A stretch of DNA of 57,939 nucleotides. It comes from Rectinema subterraneum. Lineage in GTDB: Bacteria; Spirochaetota; Spirochaetia; Treponematales; Rectinemataceae. Under the pieces are notes generated by a model. The model was not told where the DNA came from and made no database searches. It saw only the letters and a list, made by a program, of their open reading frames with translations. Of this stretch, positions 8,696-17,164 are shown piece by piece. Both the position numbers and the translations under genes were made by a program. The DNA is taken from contig WESA01000010.1 in assembly GCA_009768935.1 (NCBI GenBank), forward strand, positions 1-57,939, written 5' to 3'. Positions within the stretch are counted from its first letter, which is position 1; each line of letters starts with the position of its first letter.

Positions 8696-9695
8696 GACTT
8701 CCTGCGATGAATGCGCCGCTGCAGTCGTAGAAGACGGCCGGCACATACTCTCGAATGTCGTCATGACACAGATTCCTCTGCATGAGCGATACCAGGGAGT
8801 AGTGCCGGAAATCGCAAGCCGTGCCCATATTGAATGGATTTTGGGAGCGGTCAGACGCGCTTTGGCGGAGGCACAGCTCGATATCGACGACATCGATGGC
8901 GTCGCTGCGACAGCAAAGCCGGGGCTCATCGGTTCGCTTGCGGTCGGGCTTTCGTTCGCAAAGGCTTTTGCATGGGCTCGGGGGCTTCCGTTCAAAGGCA
9001 TAAACCACATGCTTGCGCATCTCTATGCACCACAGCTTGAGGAAACGATCGAATATCCTTTTCTGGGCCTTCTGGTGTCCGGCGGACATACCATTATCTG
9101 CCGCGCTGACGATTTTGACTCGATTGCGGTTCTAGGCACTACCATCGACGATGCTGCAGGCGAAGCCTTCGACAAAGTCGCAAAGTACTATGGGTTCGGC
9201 TATCCTGGCGGCCTTGTAATCGATCAGCTTGCTGAAAGAGGCGACGAAAATGCCTTCAAGTTCCCCCTGCCCTCCTTGCATAAAGGAGAACATCGCTACG
9301 ATGTATCCTATTCTGGCCTGAAAACAGCCGTTATTCATCATCTGCATTCGTACCTGCAGCCAGGAGCAAGCATAAGCCCGGAAAACATCGCCGCAAGCTT
9401 CCGGAAAACCGCAATCGACACACTGCTTTCGAGGCTCTATCGGGCGGTCCGCGACACAGGTATCCGGACAATCGTCGCAGGAGGAGGCGTCGCTGCCAAC
9501 GCCTATTTGAGGCGCGAGCTTGCAGGCAAGAAAGACCTACGCGTATTCTTCCCCCCGCTATCGCTATGCGGCGACAATGGAGCGATGGTCGCAGGCATTG
9601 CTTGGCACTATTTCTGCCGAGGAGAAGCTGATGGCTGGGATCTTGCGCCCAGTTCGCGCGTTATGGATTTCAAATGGAGACAGAACCACCCATGA
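8676..9695 (+). CDS. tsaD: tRNA N6-threonylcarbamoyladenosine synthase TsaD
   Basis: Catalytic subunit of the t6A37 tRNA modification complex; with TsaB and TsaE it transfers threonylcarbamoyl from TsaC product to A37 of ANN-decoding tRNAs. The 339-residue protein is full length and colinear with the family. It begins MRILGIETSCDE, has the metal-binding INHMLAH, the ASKHA-type nucleotide motifs LVSGGHT and VAGGGVAAN, and the CGDNGAMVAG block. It overlaps the deacetylase gene by 20 nt at its start. At its end it shares ATGA with the aminopeptidase gene (9692-9695). TsaB, TsaC and TsaE are not in the window. Confidence 0.97.
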   Translation: MRILGIETSCDECAAAVVEDGRHILSNVVMTQIPLHERYQGVVPEIASRAHIEWILGAVRRALAEAQLDIDDIDGVAATAKPGLIGSLAVGLSFAKAFAWARGLPFKGINHMLAHLYAPQLEETIEYPFLGLLVSGGHTIICRADDFDSIAVLGTTIDDAAGEAFDKVAKYYGFGYPGGLVIDQLAERGDENAFKFPLPSLHKGEHRYDVSYSGLKTAVIHHLHSYLQPGASISPENIAASFRKTAIDTLLSRLYRAVRDTGIRTIVAGGGVAANAYLRRELAGKKDLRVFFPPLSLCGDNGAMVAGIAWHYFCRGEADGWDLAPSSRVMDFKWRQNHP

Positions 9696-10834
9696 TGCCC
9701 GCCAGCATGAATATCGAAAAAATCAACCTCGAAGAAGCGGCGCGCATCGCGCTCGCCGAATGCATCGAGCTTAAAAAACAAGAAAATGTGCTCATTATCG
9801 CCAATCCGGATACCGAGCAGGCGGAAATTGCCCAGGCCTTCTTCGAGCAGGCTGAAGAAATGGGCGCTTCCCCCCGCCTTCTCTTTCAGCCTGTCAAGAC
9901 GCAGGCAGATTACGCCGAGGACGAAGTCATAGAAGCGATTGAAGCAGCGCCGCCCGTCATTCTCTCTATCTCGACCGAAAAGCTCGGCAAGGATCGAAAG
10001 CGGCTCTCTTCGCCGCTCAAGGCGCCTGATGGCCGCAGCTTCGACCATATTTTCCATTATCTTCTGCATGGAATTTCCGCGATTCGGGCAATCTGGACGC
10101 CGGGTATCACCAAGGACATGTTCATTCGAACCGTTCCTGTCGATTACCTGAAAATGCGCGCCGCTGCCGACAGGCTCTCCGCTCTTTTGACTCAGGCGTC
10201 TGTGGTCATGGTCAAAAGCCCTGGTGGCACCGACATTTCATTCAGTATTCAAGGGCGTAAAGCCATGCGCGATGATGGCGACTTCCGCTCGGCAGGCAAG
10301 GGCGGCAATCTTCCCGCGGGTGAGGTATTCATTTCTCCTGCCATCAAGTCCGCTGAAGGAACCATTGTGTTCGATGGCTCAATTTCGGATATCGAAGGAG
10401 ATATCGTTATCCAGAAACCAATTGCATGCACAGTGTGCGGAGGCTATGTGATGGGAATCGAGGGCGGAGAAGAAGCCGACCGCCTGGAGAAGGCTTTGAT
10501 GCGCGGCTTGAATATGGCGTCGCGGCTTTTGCACCAGCAGGGAATGGCACCCGAGACAGCCCTGTCCTATGGCACGAATGCGCGGCACATCGGCGAATTC
10601 GGCATCGGGCTTAATCCTGCTGCCCGCATAGGCGGCAACATGCTTGAAGACGAAAAAGTGCTTGGGACAATTCATTTTGCGATTGGATCGAACTATGACG
10701 AGGATGCGCCCGCGCTCATCCATCTCGATGGGCTCGTGAAATCGCCGACTGTCGTGCTTCTCATGCCAACGGGCGAAGAAATAACCATAATGGAGCATGG
10801 CGCACTTTCGATGGTTGCGGCGCTGACGGAATAA
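9692..10834 (+). CDS. Aminopeptidase, peptidase family M29
   Basis: Cytoplasmic metal-dependent aminopeptidase of the thermophilic aminopeptidase (AmpS/AmpT) family. The conserved C-terminal catalytic half shows GNLPAGEVF, TNARHIGEFGIGLNP, EDEKVLGTIHFAIG and IHLDGLV, containing the Glu, His and Asp metal ligands. The N-terminal half is less conserved, as usual. The start chosen is the ATG in the ATGA overlap with the tsaD stop (380 residues), because this coupling recurs in the window; an upstream ATG at 9674 and an internal one (MNIEK) are possible. It likely acts in peptide turnover, together with the M3 peptidase at 12658 and the M20 peptidase at 37030. Confidence 0.9.
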   Translation: MMPASMNIEKINLEEAARIALAECIELKKQENVLIIANPDTEQAEIAQAFFEQAEEMGASPRLLFQPVKTQADYAEDEVIEAIEAAPPVILSISTEKLGKDRKRLSSPLKAPDGRSFDHIFHYLLHGISAIRAIWTPGITKDMFIRTVPVDYLKMRAAADRLSALLTQASVVMVKSPGGTDISFSIQGRKAMRDDGDFRSAGKGGNLPAGEVFISPAIKSAEGTIVFDGSISDIEGDIVIQKPIACTVCGGYVMGIEGGEEADRLEKALMRGLNMASRLLHQQGMAPETALSYGTNARHIGEFGIGLNPAARIGGNMLEDEKVLGTIHFAIGSNYDEDAPALIHLDGLVKSPTVVLLMPTGEEITIMEHGALSMVAALTE

Positions 10835-10904
10835 TAGCTCGCTTTATTTTCAAGCCCACAGCATTTCCAGACTCGCTTTTATTTTAGGCCCGCTGCCTTC
10901 CTAT

Positions 10905-10932
10905 TTCACAAGTGCACAGAAATCGTTATACT
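10905..10932 (+). promoter_or_regulatory. candidate promoter of lysS, predicted leaderless
   Basis: TTCACA (10905-10910) is separated by 16 bp from TATACT (10927-10932). Only 8 nt lie between the -10 hexamer and the lysS ATG at 10941, and no Shine-Dalgarno sequence is present. A start point at the normal distance would fall at or next to the ATG, giving a leaderless mRNA. Confidence 0.5.
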
Positions 10933-10940
10933 CGCACCAT

Positions 10941-12527
10941 ATGGAACAGAAGAAAGCAATTCATTGGGCTGACCAGACAGCCGAAAAGATTATCCAGACC
11001 TGGGGCGATAAAGAGCTCTATACCTGCGCCTCCGGCATAACTCCTTCCGGAACTGTCCATGTCGGCAATTTCCGCGAGATGATCTCCGTCGAACTTGTAG
11101 TGCGCGCCCTGCGGCGTCTTGGCAAGAATGTGCGTTTTATCTACAGCTGGGACGACTATGATGTATTCCGAAAAGTCCCTCTCAATATGCCCAATCCCGA
11201 GATGCTTGAGAAATATCTGCGTTTTCCCATAACCATGGTGCCCGATCCCTGGGGGCGGGATGAATCCTATGCCCGGCACCACGAAGTCGATGTCGAAACA
11301 ATCCTGCCCGAAGTGGGGATTTATCCTGAATTCATTTACCAGGCAAATCGTTACAGAGCAGGCACCTATGCAGAAGGCATGCGCCGCGCGCTCGAAATGC
11401 GCGAGCACCTCAAAACGATCCTCGACAAGTATCGCGACGAAGACCATAAAATTCAGGGCGAATGGTGGCCGGTCGCTGTGTTCTGCTCGAACTGCAACCG
11501 CGACACAACCGAAATAGACGGCTGGGACGGCGACTGGGGCCTTACCTACCACTGCGAATCCTGCGGCCACAAAGAAACCGGAGATCTTCGCACGCTTAAA
11601 GGCGCCAAGCTTGTATGGCGCGTCGATTGGCCCATGCGCTGGGCGTATGAAAAAGTAGACTTCGAGCCGGCAGGCAAGGATCACCACTCGCAGGGCGGCT
11701 CCTTCGACACCTCCAAACATGTGGTTGAAGACGTCTATGGGCGTAAACCGCCAGTCACCTTCCGTTACGACTTTATCGGCATCAAGGGCTCGCCGGGCAA
11801 AATGTCCTCGTCCAAGGGCAAAGTGGTCGACCTGCCGGACCTCCTCCGCGTGTACCAGCCCGAAATCGTGCGGTACCTCTTTGCGGGCACACGGCCGAAC
11901 ACGGAATTCGTCATCAGCTTCGATCTCGATGTTATAAAGATTTACGAAGACTACGACCGAACCGAGCGCATCTACTGGGGCACCGAAAAAGCAAAGAATG
12001 AAGAAATCGAGGCGCTCGAGCGCCGCATCTACGAACTCTCGCAGGTCGAAAGCGTTCCCGAAGAGATGCCCTACCAGATTCCTTTCCGCCACCTGTGCAA
12101 CATGCTGCAGATTCACCAGGGCAATATCGACAGCGTTATTGCACTTCTGCCTGATCTGAAGCCGTCGCAGGAAGCACGAGTGCGCAGGCGAGCTCAGTGC
12201 GCATGGTACTGGATTACTGAATGTGCCCCCGAAGATTTCCGCTTCTTCCTCCGCAAGCCTGGCGAAAAGGCCGAGCTCAGTGAGCTCGAGGAAGCCGCGG
12301 TGTGCCGCCTGCGCGATGAAGTGGTCGCCAAGCTTGATCAGTTCGCTCAGGAAAATGAAGTCGCGGAAGCGATTTATGCGGTTGCCCAGGCGAGTGGTAT
12401 CGAGCCGAAGCAGCTGTTCCGGGCTTCCTATCAGGCGCTTATCGGCAAAGATCAGGGGCCGAGGCTCGCAGGCTTTCTGAAGGCCATCGGCAAGGAAAAG
12501 GTGCTGTCGATTCTCGAGCAGTACTGA
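10941..12527 (+). CDS. lysS: Lysyl-tRNA synthetase, class I
   Basis: Charges tRNA-Lys with lysine. This is the archaeal/spirochaetal class I enzyme, unrelated to the usual class II LysRS. It has SGITPSGTVHVGN (HIGH signature at 40-43), a zinc-ribbon insertion (CSNCN...CESCG), and KMSSS at 287-291 followed by an alpha-helical anticodon-binding domain. 528 residues is the normal length. There is no ribosome-binding site upstream; the nearby -10 element suggests a leaderless transcript. A perfect hairpin follows the gene. Class I LysRS in a bacterium is one of the clues to a spirochaete, although some alphaproteobacteria and other bacteria also have it. Confidence 0.96.
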   Translation: MEQKKAIHWADQTAEKIIQTWGDKELYTCASGITPSGTVHVGNFREMISVELVVRALRRLGKNVRFIYSWDDYDVFRKVPLNMPNPEMLEKYLRFPITMVPDPWGRDESYARHHEVDVETILPEVGIYPEFIYQANRYRAGTYAEGMRRALEMREHLKTILDKYRDEDHKIQGEWWPVAVFCSNCNRDTTEIDGWDGDWGLTYHCESCGHKETGDLRTLKGAKLVWRVDWPMRWAYEKVDFEPAGKDHHSQGGSFDTSKHVVEDVYGRKPPVTFRYDFIGIKGSPGKMSSSKGKVVDLPDLLRVYQPEIVRYLFAGTRPNTEFVISFDLDVIKIYEDYDRTERIYWGTEKAKNEEIEALERRIYELSQVESVPEEMPYQIPFRHLCNMLQIHQGNIDSVIALLPDLKPSQEARVRRRAQCAWYWITECAPEDFRFFLRKPGEKAELSELEEAAVCRLRDEVVAKLDQFAQENEVAEAIYAVAQASGIEPKQLFRASYQALIGKDQGPRLAGFLKAIGKEKVLSILEQY

Positions 12528-12543
12528 GAGCTGCTCAGCGGTA

Positions 12544-12571
12544 GGGCGGCTTTCTGACCGGAAAGCCGCCC
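12544..12571. terminator. strong hairpin between convergent lysS and pepF
   Basis: GGGCGGCTTTC (12544-12554) and GAAAGCCGCCC (12561-12571) form a perfect 11-bp stem with a 6-nt loop. It lies between the converging ends of lysS and pepF, as expected for a two-way terminator, although no long T-run follows on either strand. Confidence 0.7.
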
Positions 12572-12657
12572 AAGGCGTGCCGCCCTTATGACGCGCGGCG
12601 CACTTGAAGCTCAACGCAGCCTGCTCGCAGCGCACCAAAGCTTTATTTCATTTTTGC

Positions 12658-14472
12658 TCATTCACGTGCGCTTTTCTGCGCCTCATCCTCCAGGAACCGC
12701 ACATCTTCTTCAAACGTGCTCATAGCCCGCAGCCAGAAATCTGGCGTTTCGATATCAAACCCCGCTTTTCGCGCCACCTCTACCGCGGGCAGAGAACCCG
12801 TGGCCCTGAGCAGCTCGCGGTAGCGCCGCGCGAACGAAGAGCCCTGCTCCTTATAGATTTGGTACAACCCCACTCCGAACAGCTGTCCGAACGCATACGG
12901 GAAATTGTAGAACGACAATGAGGGAATATAATAATGCCCCTTCACCGCCCACATGTATGGGTGCTTAAGCTCGGGCTCCATCGCGTCTCCGTATGTTCGG
13001 TTCTGCGCATCGAGCATGAGGGCGCACAGGCGGTCTGCGGTGATTTCGCCATTTGCTCGCTCTTCGAACACGGCCTTTTCGAAATAGAAACGCGAAAGGA
13101 TATCGACGATGACCTGGCACGCATCCTGCAAATGCATTTCGATGAGCGGCAGCCTCGCGGATTGGTCGAGCTCGGCCATCGCGGCGTTGGACACAAGCGT
13201 TTCGGAGAAAATCGATGCTGTTTCGGCAAGTGTCATTGGGTACTGCGACAGCAGCATCGGCAGGTCTTTTATGGTTTCATAGTGCCAGGCGTGGCCGAGT
13301 TCATGCGCGATGGTTCCGAGCGAGGAGAATGAACCATCGAAATTGCAGAACACGCGAGGCTGCCGCGCTGCCGGAAAATGCGTACAGTAGGCGCCGCCGC
13401 TCTTTCCTTCGCGCGGCTTTGCGTCGATCCAGAAATGCTCGAATGCATGCGCAGCGAATGCGGCCATATCCGGATCAAATGTCCCGAACTGCCGGACAAT
13501 GAAGTCCCTTGCTTCGTTCCATTGGAATGTGGGCAGCATCGCGCCCTGCCTTTCCACCGGCCCGAACAGGTCATAGAATGCAACCCGCTCGAGCCCCAAG
13601 AGCCGCGCCTTGGCTTTGAGATAGCGCCGCCACATAGGGAGCGATACTTCCATTGCGCCAATGAGGGCATCAAGGGTTGCACGCGAAATTCGTGCCTGCG
13701 CGAGCGATGCTTCGAGTGCGCTTTCCCAGCCTCGCCTTTTATTGAGCGTGGAAACAGTGCCTTTGACTCCATTAAGGGCTGCAGCAACCGGCATTTCGAC
13801 CGACTTCCAAATGCCCAGTTCGAGCCTGTACGCTTTCTCACGCACCGCACGGTCGGGATCATATGCAAGGTTTCGGAGTTCGACCATTGTTTTTCGTTCG
13901 CCTGTGGCTTCGTCCCATACTGCGCTGGTATTTGCCAGAATTGATTCCTGCAGGCGCGACCATGCATCGGCTCCTGAGCGCCCAAGATCTGCTGCAAGGT
14001 CCTCAAGTTCCGGAGCCATCTGATGCTTTTGAAAGAAAAGCGCTTCTTCGAGTACAAAGGCGTACGGAGCAAAACGCGCGTCCGATGCAATCGCTGCCTT
14101 CAGCTGTTTTTCGTGCTGTGCAAGCATGTTCCTGAACTGCACGAGCACCGTCGTCGCGGGCACCAGCAGTTCTTCTATTTTGTTGAGCTCGGCAATAACC
14201 ACAGGATTCTTTGTTTCGGTACTGAACCGCGCATAGACATATGCTGAAAGCGTGTCCGCAAGCACTTCGATCTGGTCGAGTTCGGCAAGAAGCGCCCAAA
14301 GCCAGTCCGCAAATGCCGCATCGCCGACCGGCGGCGAAGATTCAACCAGATAATTCTTTGCTTTTTCGAGCATTGCTTTGATGCGCACCTTCGCTTCCCG
14401 GTATTTTTCCGATTCAAACCCAGGAAAGACATCATCGAGATTCCATGTGGGCACATTCAATGTTTCTGCCAT
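12658..14472 (-). CDS. pepF: Oligoendopeptidase F (peptidase family M3)
   Basis: Cytoplasmic zinc endopeptidase that cleaves medium-length oligopeptides. The 604-residue protein is full length and colinear with PepF. The catalytic HELGH is at 390-394, preceded by FCNFDGSFSSLGTIA, with the third ligand region LAETASIFSE downstream and the conserved SFYNFPYAFGQLFG block near the C-terminus. The start has AAGGGAGA just upstream. It follows ndk by 23 nt on the same strand, so ndk-pepF is probably one transcript. The genome segment also encodes M29 and M20 exopeptidases, which suggests active peptide use. Confidence 0.95.
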   Translation of the reverse strand: MAETLNVPTWNLDDVFPGFESEKYREAKVRIKAMLEKAKNYLVESSPPVGDAAFADWLWALLAELDQIEVLADTLSAYVYARFSTETKNPVVIAELNKIEELLVPATTVLVQFRNMLAQHEKQLKAAIASDARFAPYAFVLEEALFFQKHQMAPELEDLAADLGRSGADAWSRLQESILANTSAVWDEATGERKTMVELRNLAYDPDRAVREKAYRLELGIWKSVEMPVAAALNGVKGTVSTLNKRRGWESALEASLAQARISRATLDALIGAMEVSLPMWRRYLKAKARLLGLERVAFYDLFGPVERQGAMLPTFQWNEARDFIVRQFGTFDPDMAAFAAHAFEHFWIDAKPREGKSGGAYCTHFPAARQPRVFCNFDGSFSSLGTIAHELGHAWHYETIKDLPMLLSQYPMTLAETASIFSETLVSNAAMAELDQSARLPLIEMHLQDACQVIVDILSRFYFEKAVFEERANGEITADRLCALMLDAQNRTYGDAMEPELKHPYMWAVKGHYYIPSLSFYNFPYAFGQLFGVGLYQIYKEQGSSFARRYRELLRATGSLPAVEVARKAGFDIETPDFWLRAMSTFEEDVRFLEDEAQKSARE

Positions 14473-14495
14473 GATTTCTCCCTTTCAAATTCAAT

Positions 14496-14945
14496 TCAAA
14501 TCCAATGCTGGTTGCCGTCAGACCAGTCCATGAGCTCTTCAGGCTTGAAGAACAGGGATATTTCCCGAGCTGCGGCCTCGGGCGAGTCGGAGGCGTGGAT
14601 AATGTTGATATTCGTATGCATCGCATAATCACCGCGAATAGTACCGGGATTCGCCTCTTCCGGCTTAGTCGAGCCGCACATCATTCTGAGGATTTTGATC
14701 GCCTGGTCTCCTTCGAGCACCATCGCAACGACCGGGCTGGAAGTAATGTACGCGACTAGCTCATTAAAAAATGGTTTTCCTATGTGTTCCGCGTAATGCT
14801 TTTCTGCGAGTTCCCTTGTAATTCGCATTATTTTGAGCCCGATGATATCGAATCCTTTCCTTTCGATCCGGGATATGATTTCGCCTGCGATACGCCGCGA
14901 CAGGACGCCAGGCTTCAGCATTGCAAATGTGCGCTCTATTGCCAT
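14496..14945 (-). CDS. ndk: Nucleoside-diphosphate kinase
   Basis: Transfers the gamma phosphate between nucleoside triphosphates and diphosphates through a phosphohistidine. The 149-residue protein has the family start (RTFAMLKPGVL, with K11), the GSTKPEEANPGTIRGD nucleotide-binding block and the catalytic His117 in NIIHASDS. ATG is preceded by a good GGAGG site. A candidate promoter lies 25-55 bp upstream. It is the first gene of the ndk-pepF pair. Confidence 0.97.
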   Translation of the reverse strand: MAIERTFAMLKPGVLSRRIAGEIISRIERKGFDIIGLKIMRITRELAEKHYAEHIGKPFFNELVAYITSSPVVAMVLEGDQAIKILRMMCGSTKPEEANPGTIRGDYAMHTNINIIHASDSPEAAAREISLFFKPEELMDWSDGNQHWI

Positions 14946-14969
14946 TCAAAAACCTCCGTAATGGCTTTC

Positions 14970-14999
14970 AGCATATCATGGCTTTTTGGAGATTGTCAC
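14970..14999 (-). promoter_or_regulatory. candidate promoter of ndk-pepF
   Basis: Reading the minus strand, GTGACA (14999-14994; five of six to TTGACA) is followed after 18 bp by TATGCT (14975-14970). It lies 24 nt upstream of the ndk ATG with a GGAGG site between, the expected geometry. Confidence 0.4.
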
Positions 15000-15071
15000 C
15001 GCTAGATGCTATGAACCGGCGCAACCGGCGGGACTGCTTGCCATCCATTGATTGGAAAGCACCGAAGGTTC

Positions 15072-16115
15072 ATGATACTAAGGATGAACCGGGAATTCCA
15101 TTATTATGTTGTGTGCTACCTCGCCAGAAAGGCTGGGTTTCCTCCGGAACATGCAGAAACTATCGCGCTTTCGAGCCAGATGGTGGATGACAGCAAACTT
15201 CCATGGAAAATAGAAGGCGAACAGAATAGCGGCCATCCGCATACGCTTCCGGCTGACCAATCCGCCAGCTTCATGACCGAAGTGACGCAAAATTACCTTT
15301 TCTGGGATCCCAAAATCGCAAGAGATGTCTATCTACCCTTTCATTTCATCCCGGGCGATCCTCAGCTTGCGGCCATGAAGCGGAAAGACAGGAAACTGCA
15401 TCCTCTCGCGGTCACCGCAGACAGCCAGAATGCAAGAGCCCTCCTTGTCGACGCGCTCCGCAGCGGAAACCTCTTCAGAATCGGCATTGCGCTCCATTCG
15501 TATGCCGACACATGGGCGCACCAGAACTTTACAGGAACAGCCGACCCCTTCAATGAGCTCGAAGCGCGCAATATTCTTCCCGCAGTCGGGCATTTGCAGG
15601 CAGGAACCACTCCTGATCAGCCCCAGGCTTTGTGGAGGGATATGCGACTTGCTGCTTCATACGAAGATATTTCGAACAGCGCGCGATTTCTTGAGGCAGC
15701 GCGCATGATATACCGCTTTTTGAGCACAGCGCAGCACAAAAAATTCGAGGACGAGGCATTTGTCACAGGTCCTCTGGAAGAGCTCTGGCTGAACCGCCGG
15801 ACATCGAAAAATGACAGCCTCGCTGCTGCCAGTGATTATGTGATATATTTCGACGTGCCTCCGTATGATCCGGATAAATGGTTCAGAAGCCTCGAGGCAA
15901 GACAATTCGATACGCGCGAATTGCTCAAGGCAATTTCGGCAGAGGGCTTCGGAACAGAATGGCTCGGTGCCTTTTCCGGCCAATCGATGGTTAGAGGGAC
16001 GATTTCGATTTCGAATTATAGCGATTCTATGTTTGCACAATGGAACGCCGCAGCGAGCGCACATAGAGATGCGTTTATGAAATTGATGCACACGAAAGGA
16101 ATTCAAGTTCTATGA
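15072..16115 (+). CDS. DUF6765-like protein (phospholipase C/nuclease-like helical fold)
   Basis: Resembles the uncharacterised DUF6765 proteins, judged from the N-terminal NREFHYYVVCYLARKAGF block and the motifs HPHTLPADQS and LHSYADTWAHQNF. His/Asp-rich HSxADTWAHQ motifs recall zinc-dependent phospholipase C and S1/P1 nuclease folds, so a metal-dependent hydrolase is possible but not shown. The start is uncertain: ATG at 15072 (347 aa) or at 15084, neither with a well-spaced ribosome site; a TTG at 15048 is less likely. It has no clear signal peptide. Its stop overlaps the start of the following lipoprotein gene (ATGATGA at 16112-16118), so the pair is co-translated and probably works together. 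Confidence 0.6.
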   Translation: MILRMNREFHYYVVCYLARKAGFPPEHAETIALSSQMVDDSKLPWKIEGEQNSGHPHTLPADQSASFMTEVTQNYLFWDPKIARDVYLPFHFIPGDPQLAAMKRKDRKLHPLAVTADSQNARALLVDALRSGNLFRIGIALHSYADTWAHQNFTGTADPFNELEARNILPAVGHLQAGTTPDQPQALWRDMRLAASYEDISNSARFLEAARMIYRFLSTAQHKKFEDEAFVTGPLEELWLNRRTSKNDSLAAASDYVIYFDVPPYDPDKWFRSLEARQFDTRELLKAISAEGFGTEWLGAFSGQSMVRGTISISNYSDSMFAQWNAAASAHRDAFMKLMHTKGIQVL

Positions 16116-17164
16116 TGACATTTGACTCAAGAAACCAACACAATCAACAAGATGGCGAGGAAAGATCAGCTGAACAGAGAAAATACCGGATTTTTGCGCT
16201 GCTTTTTGCCTTGACGGCCTTTTCTCTCGTTTTTTCTTCATGTATGTCGGTCCCGAGAGATGTCGCGGTTTCGGGCCTTTTCGATCACTTCGAAAGAACA
16301 CCGCAGGTGCTCGCGCGGGCGGAAAGTGCATTTTTGCGGGATATGGCCGCATCATTCGATGATTCGACGATCCAGGCGCTCATTTCAATGACTTCGGAGA
16401 ATCCGGACAATGGGCAAAAGCCTATCAATCGCGATCGCTTGGACAAGACGCTCGCACGGGCGGAAGCGGCAGGAATCGGCATCTCGTGGAACAGCAAGGA
16501 GAGTCCGAGCATCGAAGCAGTATTTGCAGGCAATTTCCCAAGCCTTTTTACATCGCTTTCATTCAGCCTCGATGGCAACTGGAAAAGGATTGAGGGAGGA
16601 TATGCCTCGAAGTCCGGGAAGCTGTATGTCCGCGACCCATACGCCGGCAAATTGCATTTCACTACATGGGCACCGGAGCAGCTGAACAATTCGATATCTG
16701 CAGCTTCCTCGATAGCTGAACGAAGCGGTTTGCTTGCATCTGCATCCGATCTTGCCATCTACCTCGATGCCAAATCCGCTCTGGTCTCGCAGTTGCCCAT
16801 TCTGGACGGCGTCACTCTTCCTTTCGATGGCATTTTGCTCACCGCTGAGCGAGATCGCACAAGCCCGAAAGGCGCCAATCCGCATGCGCGATATACCGCC
16901 ATATTCAAAATCCAGATGAAAGATGAACAGACTGCCCGGACATATCGACCCATCATGCGCGTAATGTGGGCACTCGTTTCAGGGAAGCTCACTGCTCTGG
17001 GTATTCCGGTTTCTCCCGAGACCTCTATCGAGCAGCAGGGTTCGCTGTTTGCTACTACCCCCATCAGCATGAGTGCCCGTGAAATTGTGAATGTTTTTCT
17101 GGCGCTGTCGAACATGAATGGAGGAAAAGCGGCCAGCGGATTAGTGGCTGCTCCACGGCAATAA
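16112..17164 (+). CDS. Putative lipoprotein of unknown function
   Basis: A 350-residue protein with a hydrophilic N-terminus, a hydrophobic stretch (about 27-42) and the lipobox-like sequence LVFSSC, whose Cys would be lipidated. Relaxed lipoboxes of this kind are usual in spirochaetes. The mature part shows alternating beta-like segments (PSLFTSLSFSLDGNWKRIEGGY, GKLYVRDPYAGKLHF) but no motif I recognise. The gene overlaps the upstream DUF6765-like gene by 4 nt. Its 3' end overlaps the convergent hydrolase-fold gene by 24 nt. Function is unknown; it may anchor or present the partner protein at the envelope. Confidence 0.7.
   Translation: MMTFDSRNQHNQQDGEERSAEQRKYRIFALLFALTAFSLVFSSCMSVPRDVAVSGLFDHFERTPQVLARAESAFLRDMAASFDDSTIQALISMTSENPDNGQKPINRDRLDKTLARAEAAGIGISWNSKESPSIEAVFAGNFPSLFTSLSFSLDGNWKRIEGGYASKSGKLYVRDPYAGKLHFTTWAPEQLNNSISAASSIAERSGLLASASDLAIYLDAKSALVSQLPILDGVTLPFDGILLTAERDRTSPKGANPHARYTAIFKIQMKDEQTARTYRPIMRVMWALVSGKLTALGIPVSPETSIEQQGSLFATTPISMSAREIVNVFLALSNMNGGKAASGLVAAPRQ

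Noticed and set aside
10926..12638. 570-codon open frame on the minus strand
   Set aside because: It mirrors the class I lysS gene exactly and has no recognisable motifs; long antisense frames are expected in GC-rich codon-biased genes.
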